From a virus, in the IMG/VR virus record IMGVR_UViG_3300036715_000321, positions 1 to 36,025 of that record: 36,025 nt of DNA; one strand, 5' to 3'. The notes beneath the pieces are model-generated. The model did no database searches. It saw only the letters and a list, made by a program, of their open reading frames with translations, and was not told the origin of the DNA. A program made the position numbers and the translations under genes. Positions 1 to 8,028 of this stretch are shown in pieces; within the stretch, counting starts at the first letter, position 1; every line of letters begins with the position of its first letter.

Positions 1-897
1 AAAGCGGCTTTCGACGTTATCAAAGCCAAGATCAATGCAGCGCACCAGGCTAATGACAAGGCAGCACTGGCCGCCGCTGAAGAGGAGTACAGAATCCTAG
101 ACGAGGAAGATCGTGAGGGCTATGCGCAGAACATCATCGATAAAATGATGGGTGAATTCCAGAAGGGCGCACTGTGGGTCAAGAAGATGCAGGACTCTGC
201 TGTGAACGAATATCAAGTGTATTCTCCTATCGGGCGCATTCGCCACCTCTATGCAGCTATCACTAAAGATCGTCGTATTGTGTCGAAGCAGGTACGTCGC
301 GGTATGAATGCCCCTATCCAGGGTTTTGCTTCCGAGATCGCGGTGAAGGCCTCGCGCTTGGTTACGGTGTCCTACTACTCCAATATGCACGGTCTATCGA
401 AGATGTTGAACTTAGCTAAGTCTCGCTGGCCCATCAAGTTCAATCGTATTGTGCATGATGCGTCCTACTTTACAGTGCCCCTCGAGATGGCAATTCCCTT
501 CACGCATATGCTGCAGTGGGATATGACCTACGGCATCGCCAGGAAGTATGAGGAGCAGTTTGGTTTGAAGTTTGTGGTGGAACCCGAAATCGAGATTGAG
601 GTCGGTGTGAAGGACACACTAACCAAGAAACTCGATTGGTCACTAGACGACATGGCCACCAAGCTCATTGCCTCAGTGGACGAGGGCATAGCCTTGGGGC
701 TCTACAAAGATCGAACACGAAATGAGATGATCAACGCCATCTTCGCTCCTTGGAAGAACCTAGAGACTAGGGCGTTTTTGCAGACGCACTACCCCCTACT
801 AGGTGTTACTGATTTGGACGAACAGATTGACCAAGCCCTACGCTTAGTCTACAAGGCCCAGAAAGATGGCCCCAAACCTCAAGAGGAAACGAAGTGA
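1..897 (+). CDS. DNA polymerase, family A (3' part only)
   Basis: The reading frame is open from the first base, so this is the C-terminal ~298 residues of a gene that starts upstream. The segment RRGMNAPIQGFASEIA near base 300 matches the conserved stretch before the catalytic palm motif of family A (Pol I/T7-like) polymerases, and IVHDASYFTVP near base 450 is motif C with the metal-binding Asp. The usual HDE is HDA here, a variation I regard as tolerable. It would replicate phage DNA. The stop at 895-897 overlaps the GTG start of the next gene, and a primase follows within 1 kb, forming a replication module. The fingers and any exonuclease domain lie outside the window. Family assignment is secure; subfamily is not. 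Confidence 0.88.
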   Translation, partial: KAAFDVIKAKINAAHQANDKAALAAAEEEYRILDEEDREGYAQNIIDKMMGEFQKGALWVKKMQDSAVNEYQVYSPIGRIRHLYAAITKDRRIVSKQVRRGMNAPIQGFASEIAVKASRLVTVSYYSNMHGLSKMLNLAKSRWPIKFNRIVHDASYFTVPLEMAIPFTHMLQWDMTYGIARKYEEQFGLKFVVEPEIEIEVGVKDTLTKKLDWSLDDMATKLIASVDEGIALGLYKDRTRNEMINAIFAPWKNLETRAFLQTHYPLLGVTDLDEQIDQALRLVYKAQKDGPKPQEETK

Positions 898-1232
898 TAC
901 TGCGACTAATAGCGCCCAATGTGTGGGTGTCCTCCGAGCATGGGGCGCCTAGGGTTATTGCCTCATACTTCGATGTTTGTAGGGGGTGGTATGAGTTCTA
1001 CGTGGCTGAATACAAAATGAAGTCACGCCGTGTAACTACACTTGTAGTGCTTACGCGCGAGCTTTACCAGACTAAGATCTTTACCAACGTCCCAGAGAGC
1101 ACGTTAAGACTTATGGTACAGCAGCTAGCCCGCTCCCCAGACCCTACCAACCCCGTAGAGCTGGTCTACAACTTCGGTGGCACTGTGCGCGGCGAGGCTG
1201 TGCGTATTCTTAACACCAATCCCCTGCATTGA
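894..1232 (+). CDS. hypothetical protein
   Basis: A 112-residue protein starting at GTG 894, which overlaps the polymerase stop in a GTGA junction, a coupling typical of this genome. It is rich in aromatic and beta-branched residues with no recognised motif, no membrane segment and no signal peptide. It sits between DNA polymerase and another unknown gene and is probably cotranscribed with the replication module. I do not recognise the family and assign no function; that it is a gene rests on tight packing and protein-like composition. Confidence 0.65.
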   Translation: MILRLIAPNVWVSSEHGAPRVIASYFDVCRGWYEFYVAEYKMKSRRVTTLVVLTRELYQTKIFTNVPESTLRLMVQQLARSPDPTNPVELVYNFGGTVRGEAVRILNTNPLH

Positions 1233-1239
1233 GGTGACT

Positions 1240-1857
1240 ATGATAAGCGGTTATTTTGTATTGGGCGGTCCTCAGCTGCCGAGAGACTTGCCTCTATTTG
1301 CTAAGACTTACAAGGGTAACCATGTTGGTAATCGCAATCGAGGGCAGTGGGTTGTCGACAGCGGCCTATTCAAACAGACACTCAACATCCCGTCTCGCGG
1401 TAAGTCAATAGAACTCTTGTCATCTACTGACCATGAGTTGTTCGCTGCGAGTATGGCTACCTTGGACTCCGAGTACGGGGATGTGAATTACCGTTCCAAG
1501 CTCCAACATATACAGAACCAGTTCAGTGCGGATTTTATTGGTATGGTAAATAACATATCAACATCTACACATGGGTCATTGGCGATTATTTGTAATGATT
1601 TGCCCGTACACTTCTGGGGGCTCTATGCCACGGAGATCGAGTCGGCTTACCTGCTTTGGTCAACCAGTGTTGACAAGTGTTCCCTATTGCTAGAGCATAG
1701 CCCACTACATTATCTCCAGTATCGTATGCCGACCCTGCATCGCAACGCCCTATTCCTTCCCGGTGAGGTTATCTGCGCTAGGTGGTGGAGACTGTTGAAG
1801 AATCATTCATCTCATTTGTATGCCTACAATGCACTCGAAAGAAAACTCTTCAGCTGA
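1240..1857 (+). CDS. hypothetical protein
   Basis: A 205-residue protein. The ATG at 1240 is chosen because GAGGTG lies just upstream and the previous gene stops at 1232; the frame is open further upstream, but that would overlap the preceding gene by 56 bases. No catalytic motif is recognised. The protein has scattered Trp, His and Tyr residues and looks soluble and globular. Its end overlaps the primase start by 38 bases. Position between polymerase and primase suggests a replication-associated role, but this is only context. Confidence 0.65.
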   Translation: MISGYFVLGGPQLPRDLPLFAKTYKGNHVGNRNRGQWVVDSGLFKQTLNIPSRGKSIELLSSTDHELFAASMATLDSEYGDVNYRSKLQHIQNQFSADFIGMVNNISTSTHGSLAIICNDLPVHFWGLYATEIESAYLLWSTSVDKCSLLLEHSPLHYLQYRMPTLHRNALFLPGEVICARWWRLLKNHSSHLYAYNALERKLFS

Positions 1858-2848
1858 TCGACGCAAGCGCTATGATTGGGTTGTGTCCCAGCTAGCCCAG
1901 TACAGCGGTGTGAAGAAGGCTATTAACCCAACGTCCATCTTCGTTCTATGTCCGTTCCATTCTGAGGTGACCCCGTCAGGTCGTCTGTTCTATTCCCCTA
2001 ACAGTCGAAGCCCCGGGTACTTTCATTGCTATGGTTGCGGGGCCAAGGGGGCCTGGGACGAAGTTGCACCCAAGCTTGGGTTAAAGCCCTATACTTGGAC
2101 AAAGCCTACTGAGCAGTACGCATACAGGGCAGTAAGTGCAGTCATTGAGAAAACGGAAAAGAACTCTAACGGCCTAGAGTACGCAGAGCTCCCACGCAAC
2201 AAGTTGTGGCGTACGATCTCCACTAACCTGTTAGCTGACTTGGGTGGGAAGCTGTGCTTCTATGGGGGCTATGAAGCTGAGCGTATGGTTTGGCTCCCTG
2301 TGTACATCAAGAAGGTGCTTAGGGGTTACATAAGAGCCCAGATGCGTAAAGACCCGGATAAGCCTAGCTACCTTAACTCCAAAGGTAAGTGGAGTGAGAC
2401 CCACGGCTTGTTCCCTTACGATTACTCAGTATCCCTAATGAGGCAGCAAGGTATGCGTACGCTCGTGCTTGTCGAGGGGCCACGGGACGCTTTAAGACTT
2501 TTAAGTTTTGGCATTCCAGCTATCGCAATATTGGGTACGCATTCGTGGAGTCCCCAAAAGTCACGCTACCTTGAATTGTCAGGGGCCCACAATATAGTAG
2601 TGATGATGGACGGCGATGGGGCTGGTATCTCTGCCGAGGAATTGGTGCAGCCCGCACTACAGAGCATGTTCACCACATCCATATTCTCGTTGCATGGGGA
2701 AGACTCCCCCTATCACCAATTTAGTGACGATGAAGAACCAACCAAGGCGGCCAAGGCGGCTGGAGTGCCGTTATGGGACCCTGGCAATTGCCCGAAGACA
2801 AAGATCAGCCAGCTACTAAAACGCATCAAGAAGCTAGAACAAGCTTAG
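1820..2848 (+). CDS. DNA primase (zinc finger plus Toprim)
   Basis: A 342-residue primase that would make RNA primers for lagging-strand synthesis. The N-terminus carries a CHC2-like zinc-binding motif: C44-P-F-H47 and C70-Y-G-C73. The catalytic Toprim fold is marked by VEGPRDA with Glu219 and by DGDGAG with Asp264 and Asp266, the metal-binding acidic residues. It lacks the C-terminal RecA-like helicase domain of T7 gp4, so a separate helicase is expected elsewhere. It starts 38 bases inside the preceding gene; an alternative ATG lies three codons downstream. Its last 76 bases are overlapped by the next gene in another frame. Confidence 0.9.
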   Translation: MPTMHSKENSSADRRKRYDWVVSQLAQYSGVKKAINPTSIFVLCPFHSEVTPSGRLFYSPNSRSPGYFHCYGCGAKGAWDEVAPKLGLKPYTWTKPTEQYAYRAVSAVIEKTEKNSNGLEYAELPRNKLWRTISTNLLADLGGKLCFYGGYEAERMVWLPVYIKKVLRGYIRAQMRKDPDKPSYLNSKGKWSETHGLFPYDYSVSLMRQQGMRTLVLVEGPRDALRLLSFGIPAIAILGTHSWSPQKSRYLELSGAHNIVVMMDGDGAGISAEELVQPALQSMFTTSIFSLHGEDSPYHQFSDDEEPTKAAKAAGVPLWDPGNCPKTKISQLLKRIKKLEQA

Positions 2849-3182
2849 CTATCGAGCCCTACCGAACAGGTGAGCTAAAAGTTGATTACGTTAGAACACT
2901 GTGGGTCGATGGCGTACTATCCTACGAGCAAATGGAAAATCTAGCCGCAGTACCCGGATTCTCTAGACTAGAGCAAAGACGTGATTGGGCGCTTGTGCTG
3001 TTTACTACTAACCAAGACGGTATGGCCCCCAAAGCGGTTCTTGGCCCTAACGTCTTTGTTTTGAGAAGAACAAAGACGTTACTATGTTGGAGATCAACTT
3101 CAACCCACCACCCGAGCAGATGGCAAAGTTGCGCGAGTTCCAGTCACGTATGAAGACCCATGCTTTGCACGCACCAGTTTAA
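2773..3182 (+). CDS. hypothetical protein with apparent -1 frameshift
   Basis: GGAG at 2762-2765 precedes ATG 2773 by 7 bases, so this gene appears to start inside the primase and overlap its last 76 bases. The first frame continues to a stop at 3153, but after about base 3060 its translation turns Trp/Ser/Cys-rich and looks non-native. The frame one base back, which has a stop at 3048-3050 and is open after it, gives a natural acidic/helical tail (EKNKDVTMLEINFNPPPEQM and onward) ending at 3182. The switch lies near the T4 run at 3059-3062; one extra T would fuse the frames. This could be a real mutation, a sequencing error or programmed slippage, though no canonical slippery heptamer is seen. 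Function unknown. Confidence 0.55.
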
Positions 3183-3232
3183 TAACAACTGTAAATAAAG
3201 ATTTTCACCAATTCCTACCTTGTAAGGTTCCT

Positions 3233-3715
3233 ATGAAGTACATCTCCACGAAAACATACACCCAGATTGGCCCTGTTGCTTATCGTCAATGGCGAGCAGA
3301 TAGCCACTGTCGGTTTATTCACGGCTACGCGCTGTCTTTCCACTTCGAGTTTGAGTCCGATACTTTGGATGCTCGAAATTGGACACTGGACTTCGGGGGA
3401 CTTCGGGTCTTAAAAGAGAAGCTTGAAGACTGGTTTGACCACAAACTATTAGTCGCGCAGGACGACCCTCAGTACGCGGAACTCATTAAGCTGGGTGACC
3501 AGAAATTGGCTCAGATCACCGTCGTTGCAAAGACAGGCTGTGAGGGTATCGCAGAGTTCCTCTACGAGTACATCAACACCATCATGTTGCCCAGCTTTGG
3601 TGCTGGTGAAGCTGAACGAGTGTGGTGCTGCAGGGTTGAAGTGCGGGAAACCAACAGCAACATGGCGATGGTAGTTGGCCATCGTGAAGATAACCACCCG
3701 TGGGATGCCGTATGA
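3233..3715 (+). CDS. queD: QueD-like 6-carboxytetrahydropterin synthase
   Basis: A 160-residue member of the QueD/PTPS family, which converts dihydroneopterin triphosphate to 6-carboxy-tetrahydropterin, the second step of preQ0 synthesis after FolE. Visible signatures are SHCRFIHGY with H25, candidate catalytic C26 and H30; LDFGGL and FDHKLL; a Glu in KTGCEGIAEF; and the EVRETNSN strand near the end. The usual HxH zinc motif is H30-G-Y32, so one canonical zinc His is replaced by Tyr; H37 might substitute. Its TGA overlaps the QueE ATG (ATGA), consistent with coupled translation. Confidence in the family is high. Confidence 0.9.
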   Translation: MKYISTKTYTQIGPVAYRQWRADSHCRFIHGYALSFHFEFESDTLDARNWTLDFGGLRVLKEKLEDWFDHKLLVAQDDPQYAELIKLGDQKLAQITVVAKTGCEGIAEFLYEYINTIMLPSFGAGEAERVWCCRVEVRETNSNMAMVVGHREDNHPWDAV

Positions 3716-4524
3716 CCTATCCATCAATCGTTATGCACCAAGACCGGCCTGTTACATCAGCCTCCTTCCGAGACCAGGACGCACTTTGGGTTACCTCTGT
3801 GTTTCGCACAATTCAGAGCGAGGGCCCCTACGCAGGACACCCAGCTATGTTCGTACGTCTCGCTGGTTGCAATTATGGAGATAAGAAAAATTGGTGTGCC
3901 TTCTGCGATACAGACTTCCGTATCGACTCTGCCAGTCACTATAGTGCCGAGTCACTACTGGCTAAGATGACGGCCGAGGGGTGGCAGCTTAATGACGTCG
4001 TGGTGTTCACTGGAGGTGAACCCACTCTCCAGCATTACCTGTTAGACGTCATCGTCGCGTTGCGATCACGGAATCGCCATGCTACTGTACAGCTGGAGAC
4101 CAACGGTACGCAGGCATCGTTCTTCGTCAAAGCCAACACACCTGAATATCGCGACCACTGCCACATGTCTGTTGTATGTAGCCCGAAGGCGGGACCAAAG
4201 GGCTATGTTGAATTGTCTCCAACGGTGTTGGTAGAAGTCGAAGCTCTCAAATTTGTAGTAAGCGCAGATGAAGGCCCCCATCATGAAATTCCTGAGTGGG
4301 CCTTAGATATTCGCCGTGGTGCGCGCAACGTACTCTGCGACGTCTACGTGTCGCCTATGGCCCAATACCTTCGTGCTTATGACGGTGAGGTGTCCTCTAT
4401 TTGGGATGACACTCTTATCGACAAGCCACGCACCTCAGCTAACTACTCATACGCTGCAGCGTACGCCCTCAAGCATAACCTGCGGCTTTCCCTGCAAGGT
4501 CATTTGTTCTGCGCATTGCCGTGA
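3712..4524 (+). CDS. queE: QueE-like 7-carboxy-7-deazaguanine synthase (radical SAM)
   Basis: A 270-residue radical SAM enzyme expected to rearrange carboxytetrahydropterin into 7-carboxy-7-deazaguanine. RTIQSEGPYAG near residue 32 is a hallmark N-terminal motif, followed by C53, C62 and C65, which would ligate the 4Fe-4S cluster, and by GGEP at 101-104 for SAM binding. The cluster motif is C-x8-C-x2-C rather than the radical SAM standard C-x3-C-x2-C; QueE enzymes are known to vary here. ATG 3712 is chosen because it forms an ATGA overlap with queD, although a GTG lies four codons upstream. It ends in a GTGA overlap with the next gene. Confidence 0.92.
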   Translation: MTYPSIVMHQDRPVTSASFRDQDALWVTSVFRTIQSEGPYAGHPAMFVRLAGCNYGDKKNWCAFCDTDFRIDSASHYSAESLLAKMTAEGWQLNDVVVFTGGEPTLQHYLLDVIVALRSRNRHATVQLETNGTQASFFVKANTPEYRDHCHMSVVCSPKAGPKGYVELSPTVLVEVEALKFVVSADEGPHHEIPEWALDIRRGARNVLCDVYVSPMAQYLRAYDGEVSSIWDDTLIDKPRTSANYSYAAAYALKHNLRLSLQGHLFCALP

Positions 4525-5033
4525 TTGACATACCTAAAAGAGTAATGAGCTACCAAGAGCTTCTTGACCATGCGCAGACGATGGCGCGCTTCATTCACCA
4601 AGGGTTTCCAAATCACCAACTGGTAGCGGTGGCGAGAGGTGGGGTTACCGTAGCTCATCGTATCGCGTACTTGTTAGGTAAGCCGTTAGGCTTCTTCGTG
4701 CCAGCACAACCACAGACACCAATCTTCCTGCAGAACCCCGTTGACGTGCCGCCTCTCTTTATCGAAGACCTTATCGCCAAAGGGCGAACGCTTCAGTTAC
4801 TAGACCAAGTGTCTCACAGTTACCCATTCCACAAAGATTGGCAGCTTATGTGTGTGGTGAAGGATAAGAATGCTCAGCTGCCCACGCATCTTGTAAATAG
4901 GGTGAACACTGTTCTAGTTCCAGACGAGTGGATTGTGTTTCCCTATGAAGATGAAGATCGTGTTCAGGTTGCCGACTGGGGACTGTTCAGAGAAGGAACC
5001 AGCGCAAATGCCAAACCAAAGGAAGACCTATGA
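4521..5033 (+). CDS. phosphoribosyltransferase family protein
   Basis: A 170-residue type I phosphoribosyltransferase-like protein. LVAVARGGV near residue 34 and LFIEDLIAKGRTL near residue 77 match the phosphate-binding loop and PRPP-binding region of purine PRTases; the usual DD before the TGxT loop is ED here. It would transfer a base to PRPP. It is wedged between queE and queC with 4-base overlaps on both sides, so it is almost certainly coexpressed with preQ0 synthesis. One inference is that it salvages the guanine released when DpdA exchanges bases. A role with preQ0 itself or a regulatory role is also possible. The GTG start forms the overlap; an ATG at 4545 is an alternative. Confidence 0.8.
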   Translation: MIDIPKRVMSYQELLDHAQTMARFIHQGFPNHQLVAVARGGVTVAHRIAYLLGKPLGFFVPAQPQTPIFLQNPVDVPPLFIEDLIAKGRTLQLLDQVSHSYPFHKDWQLMCVVKDKNAQLPTHLVNRVNTVLVPDEWIVFPYEDEDRVQVADWGLFREGTSANAKPKEDL

Positions 5034-5818
5034 GTAAGATACTTATCTTGTACAGCGGCGGCTTAGACTCATTGATAATGAAGCGGTACGCTGAGGTGCA
5101 TAACCCGGACGACGAAGTCCACTGTGTGTGGTATGACATAGGTCAGCCGTACGCTGACAAAGAACGCGCTGCTCTCCCATACTACGTAGAGCAGGTTAAG
5201 TTGGGCTTTACCATGAAGGAGTATGGTAAGTCTGCGGATAAATCGCTGTCAGGCAATATCTTCATTCCTGGTCGTAACCTGGCATTGGCAACATTGGCCG
5301 CCTGTACCTACTTACCCAGTGAACTGTGGTTAGGTGCCCTGCGCGGCGAGACTCACGCTGAGGCCACTGACAAGAACTTTGTGTTTGCTTCCAATTCCTC
5401 CAGACTGTTGACTTACGTGTTACGTCCGTTCCTGCCCGAGGATGCCCCCTCCACACGAGTACGCCTTCCTCTCGCAGAACACGGCCTGAACAAGTTAACA
5501 GCCACCAAGTGGGCATTGGACAATGGTATTAGTAAAGAGACGCTAATGGCTACCAGCAGCTGCCTGTCAGGTGTCTCAGGTAACTGTGGTGAATGTATTG
5601 TGTGTTTGCGTCGTTGGGGTATCTTCAAGCAGTTGGGCTTTGAGGAACAATACAACACCCATCCCCTCTCAGTGCCACACAACCTAGAGATTATCGAGAA
5701 GTTAAAGAATGGAACCAATTATGACCGACAAGTTGAAATCCTCCCCGCCCTCGGATTCCCCGTCAACCAACCCTTCGAGGGACCCGAAGCCGCTTCTATC
5801 GCTCACCTCGGCTTCTAA
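5030..5818 (+). CDS. queC: QueC-like 7-cyano-7-deazaguanine (preQ0) synthase
   Basis: A 262-residue ATP-dependent enzyme that would turn 7-carboxy-7-deazaguanine into preQ0. SGGLDS at residues 9-14 is the PP-loop for ATP, FIPGRN near 78-83 is a QueC signature, and C178, C186, C189 and C192 form the zinc site of the family. Length matches stand-alone QueC; there is no glutamine amidotransferase domain like that of the archaeosine-type fusion found in some phages, so preQ0 rather than G+ is the expected product. It starts with an ATGA overlap. Its last 110 bases are also read in another frame as the start of the next gene. Confidence 0.93.
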   Translation: MSKILILYSGGLDSLIMKRYAEVHNPDDEVHCVWYDIGQPYADKERAALPYYVEQVKLGFTMKEYGKSADKSLSGNIFIPGRNLALATLAACTYLPSELWLGALRGETHAEATDKNFVFASNSSRLLTYVLRPFLPEDAPSTRVRLPLAEHGLNKLTATKWALDNGISKETLMATSSCLSGVSGNCGECIVCLRRWGIFKQLGFEEQYNTHPLSVPHNLEIIEKLKNGTNYDRQVEILPALGFPVNQPFEGPEAASIAHLGF

Positions 5819-6251
5819 GGTACTTGTCTTTGATATTGATGGTTGCGTGTTTGACTCAGAGCATCGACTCCACCACTTGCTCGAAGGCCGCTTAGATGAC
5901 TACGACGAGGCTCATGTACATGACGTAGCAATCCCACAAGGCGTAGCGGTGTACAGAGCTATTGTCAATAGCTCAACCTGGACTATTCCTATTTTTGTAA
6001 CCGGACGCTCTGAGCGTGCGAGGGAATACACCATCAAACAGTTACGTTCCCTGTTCGACTTCGAGTTCTTTTTACTCATGAGACCCGATGGCGATACAAC
6101 CCATGACATGCTGCTCAAACCTAGGCTGTTGGCTGATGCTTGTGTGTTACCCGAGAACATCTTCATCGTGTTCGAGGACCGCGCTTCAATGGTAAAAGAG
6201 TGGCGTCGACTAGGCGTCGTTTGTTACCAGACTGCTACTGGAGATTTCTAA
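5709..6251 (+). CDS. HAD-superfamily / PNKP-like phosphatase
   Basis: A 180-residue protein with HAD motifs: FDIDGCVFD (nucleophile and acid Asp residues) near residue 41, FVTGRSERAREYT (motif II), LMRPDGD with a downstream Lys, and IFIVFEDRASMVKEW, where DDR is usual. The order resembles the 3'-phosphatase domain of T4 polynucleotide kinase, so a nucleotide or polynucleotide phosphatase is likely. Its first ~36 residues are Ser/Pro-rich and overlap queC by 110 bases; no start codon is seen between the queC stop and the catalytic motif, so the overlap seems genuine (ATG 5721 is an alternative). It ends in a TAATG junction with dpdA. Whether it acts in the deazaguanine pathway is unknown. Confidence 0.8.
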   Translation: MEPIMTDKLKSSPPSDSPSTNPSRDPKPLLSLTSASKVLVFDIDGCVFDSEHRLHHLLEGRLDDYDEAHVHDVAIPQGVAVYRAIVNSSTWTIPIFVTGRSERAREYTIKQLRSLFDFEFFLLMRPDGDTTHDMLLKPRLLADACVLPENIFIVFEDRASMVKEWRRLGVVCYQTATGDF

Positions 6252-7552
6252 TGAGCATAGCTTCACGGGTACGGTATGTGCCCGCAGCGGGGGAGGGGTT
6301 GATTTACCCCTCTACACTCTACACCAAGTACCAGACAAACGAGAACACTGGCATGCAGCACTCGTCCATGATTACAAAGATCAAGTTGCCTGATCGTAAT
6401 GTGATCTTTGCTCGTGGGGGCTCCAAAGCCTGTCGGCCCTATCTCACCAAGATGGACTTTGACGAGGTGGTGGATGTTAACAGCGTTGCGTCTCATGGCT
6501 GCTCTACTGTTCTGGTGAATGCGTGGGCAGCGCCAAAGTATTACAAGAAACTCCCCTTTAAGAATTTCGTCAACGTCATTTGTGACTCTGGTGGATTTCA
6601 GTTGGTGAAGGGGATTGTAGATGGTATTGACTTGGAGGCCATTGCTGATTACTACAACCGCAATGCTACTATAGGCATGGCAGTTGATATTCCGACTTTC
6701 GCTGCGGTAGAGCCCCACTACTTCGATAGGGTTACGAAGATCATGAAGGCTAACGATGACTTCATGCTGCAGAGACTAGAGTCCCATGTTGATCTAGCTA
6801 TGGTGTCTCATGGCACCACTTTAGCCATGCGCTTAAAACGTCTCAAGGCGCTAGAACGTAAATGCGACACTCTGGCCATCGCTGCGTTGAAGGTCCCCAC
6901 CGACCCCAGCCACAAGACTACTGACATTTTCCTAAATGCGGTATCCCTATTGGTTGGCGTTATTCATGCATACCCAGACAAGAAGTATTACCACTGCTTG
7001 GGTGAGACTTCTAACTTCTGGTTGTTCATTTACGCTTACATGGTTGGTGCGGGCTTGGTAAAGCACGATATTGGTGGTGACTCTGTTACTCACCTCCGAA
7101 ACGGAATGGTTGGGGCAATGAAGACGTCCACAATAGGTGAGGGCTTCAAGATCGATCGCGCTAACACTATACCCCTACCCTTGCCCTGTGGTTGCCCTAT
7201 TTGTCGTACACTTACCGACTCTCGCATCATGTTGAACTCGTACCTGCTTAGTGCTCACAACCTGTGGGCGCTCAACACGTTGAAAAACAACCTGTGTGAC
7301 TCAGTGGGGGGATACTTCAAAGGAACCCAGAAGCTGTCGGCTATCGTAAAGACCTACCTGCCACAACCCATGCACGAAGTCGCGTTCTCTGCTGCGCGCT
7401 ATCTTGATAAGGTTGCGCAGAGTGGGTATTATGAGTATCGTTTGCCTAAGTCCACATCCCTTTTCAAGACGGAAGCCATGCAGGACAAGCACAAGCAACG
7501 TTTTGACAAGATCATGCACTTCTACGAGACCTATCATGGCCGCAAGTTCTAA
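6251..7552 (+). CDS. dpdA: DpdA-like DNA deazaguanine transglycosylase
   Basis: A 433-residue member of the tRNA-guanine transglycosylase superfamily. CDSGGFQ at 111-117 is the base-acceptor motif (Asp112), and C313, C315, C318 and H336 reproduce the TGT zinc site. Next to a preQ0 biosynthesis operon in a phage, the best reading is a DpdA that exchanges guanine for a 7-deazaguanine in DNA rather than in tRNA. It is divergent from bacterial Tgt. ATG 6251 is chosen because it forms a TAATG junction with the previous stop; the open frame extends upstream only as a shadow. The modification would protect phage DNA from restriction enzymes. Confidence 0.88.
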   Translation: MSIASRVRYVPAAGEGLIYPSTLYTKYQTNENTGMQHSSMITKIKLPDRNVIFARGGSKACRPYLTKMDFDEVVDVNSVASHGCSTVLVNAWAAPKYYKKLPFKNFVNVICDSGGFQLVKGIVDGIDLEAIADYYNRNATIGMAVDIPTFAAVEPHYFDRVTKIMKANDDFMLQRLESHVDLAMVSHGTTLAMRLKRLKALERKCDTLAIAALKVPTDPSHKTTDIFLNAVSLLVGVIHAYPDKKYYHCLGETSNFWLFIYAYMVGAGLVKHDIGGDSVTHLRNGMVGAMKTSTIGEGFKIDRANTIPLPLPCGCPICRTLTDSRIMLNSYLLSAHNLWALNTLKNNLCDSVGGYFKGTQKLSAIVKTYLPQPMHEVAFSAARYLDKVAQSGYYEYRLPKSTSLFKTEAMQDKHKQRFDKIMHFYETYHGRKF

Positions 7553-7913
7553 GACCCAGCCCATCAAAGCGGAATACGCTAAGCTGGCAAAACCCATCGT
7601 CAATGTTAAAGGCGTTATCTTCTCGCAAGCGGACTACTTGTGCCTGGAAGCGTGGCGCGATGCGGGCTACCCTAGTAGTTGTATTGTGAGGGATACACCG
7701 TATTGGCTGATGGTTCACAACATCCCAATTACAGACGCCGTTGAGGTCGCGGGTGTGTGGCGTAAGGGTGTTACTGAGCAGCCTATTGAGCGTAAACCTA
7801 TTCGCAGATACCTGCTTGCCGAAACAGCACCAACTATCGGAGCACTTGAATACGTCGATTGTGTAAATATGATTTTACCAAATGCCGCACTCCTAGCAAA
7901 GGAACCAGCATGA
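7536..7913 (+). CDS. hypothetical protein
   Basis: A 125-residue protein whose ATG at 7536 overlaps the end of dpdA by 17 bases. It contains aromatic-rich segments (DYLCLEAWRDAGYP, DTPYWLMVHNIP) and no recognised catalytic motif or membrane helix. It ends in an ATGA overlap with a 38-residue gene. The close coupling to dpdA suggests cotranscription with the DNA modification genes and makes it a candidate accessory factor, which is inference only. Confidence 0.7.
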   Translation: MAASSKTQPIKAEYAKLAKPIVNVKGVIFSQADYLCLEAWRDAGYPSSCIVRDTPYWLMVHNIPITDAVEVAGVWRKGVTEQPIERKPIRRYLLAETAPTIGALEYVDCVNMILPNAALLAKEPA

Positions 7914-8026
7914 CAGTCTACGTGTGCCACACTAGGGATATTGAGTCCTTGAAGGCTTCCATCGTTGCTTTAACCGCAAAGCCCCCTGGCCTCGATTGTG
8001 GTGACGTTTTGCAACTGGAGGATTAG
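7910..8026 (+). CDS. small hypothetical protein (38 aa)
   Basis: A short ORF starting in an ATGA overlap with the preceding stop (7911-7913) and ending at TAG 8024-8026, just three bases before the next ATG. The peptide begins MTVYVCHTRDIESLKASIV and has two cysteines, without a recognised motif. The evidence is the perfect gap filling and start/stop coupling rather than homology, so it is called at moderate confidence. Confidence 0.5.
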   Translation: MTVYVCHTRDIESLKASIVALTAKPPGLDCGDVLQLED

Positions 8027-8028
8027 CC

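Noticed and set aside
97-390. Minus-strand ORFs throughout the window
   Set aside because: All but the doubtful one at 35821-36021 lie antisense within well-supported genes and lack motifs.
5030-5818. Amidotransferase-fused QueC (G+ pathway)
   Set aside because: The protein is of stand-alone length and has no class II glutamine amidotransferase domain or N-terminal nucleophile Cys.
6140-6250. N-terminal extension of the DpdA-like protein
   Set aside because: It overlaps the phosphatase gene in another frame and is Arg-rich; ATG 6251 gives a TAATG junction.
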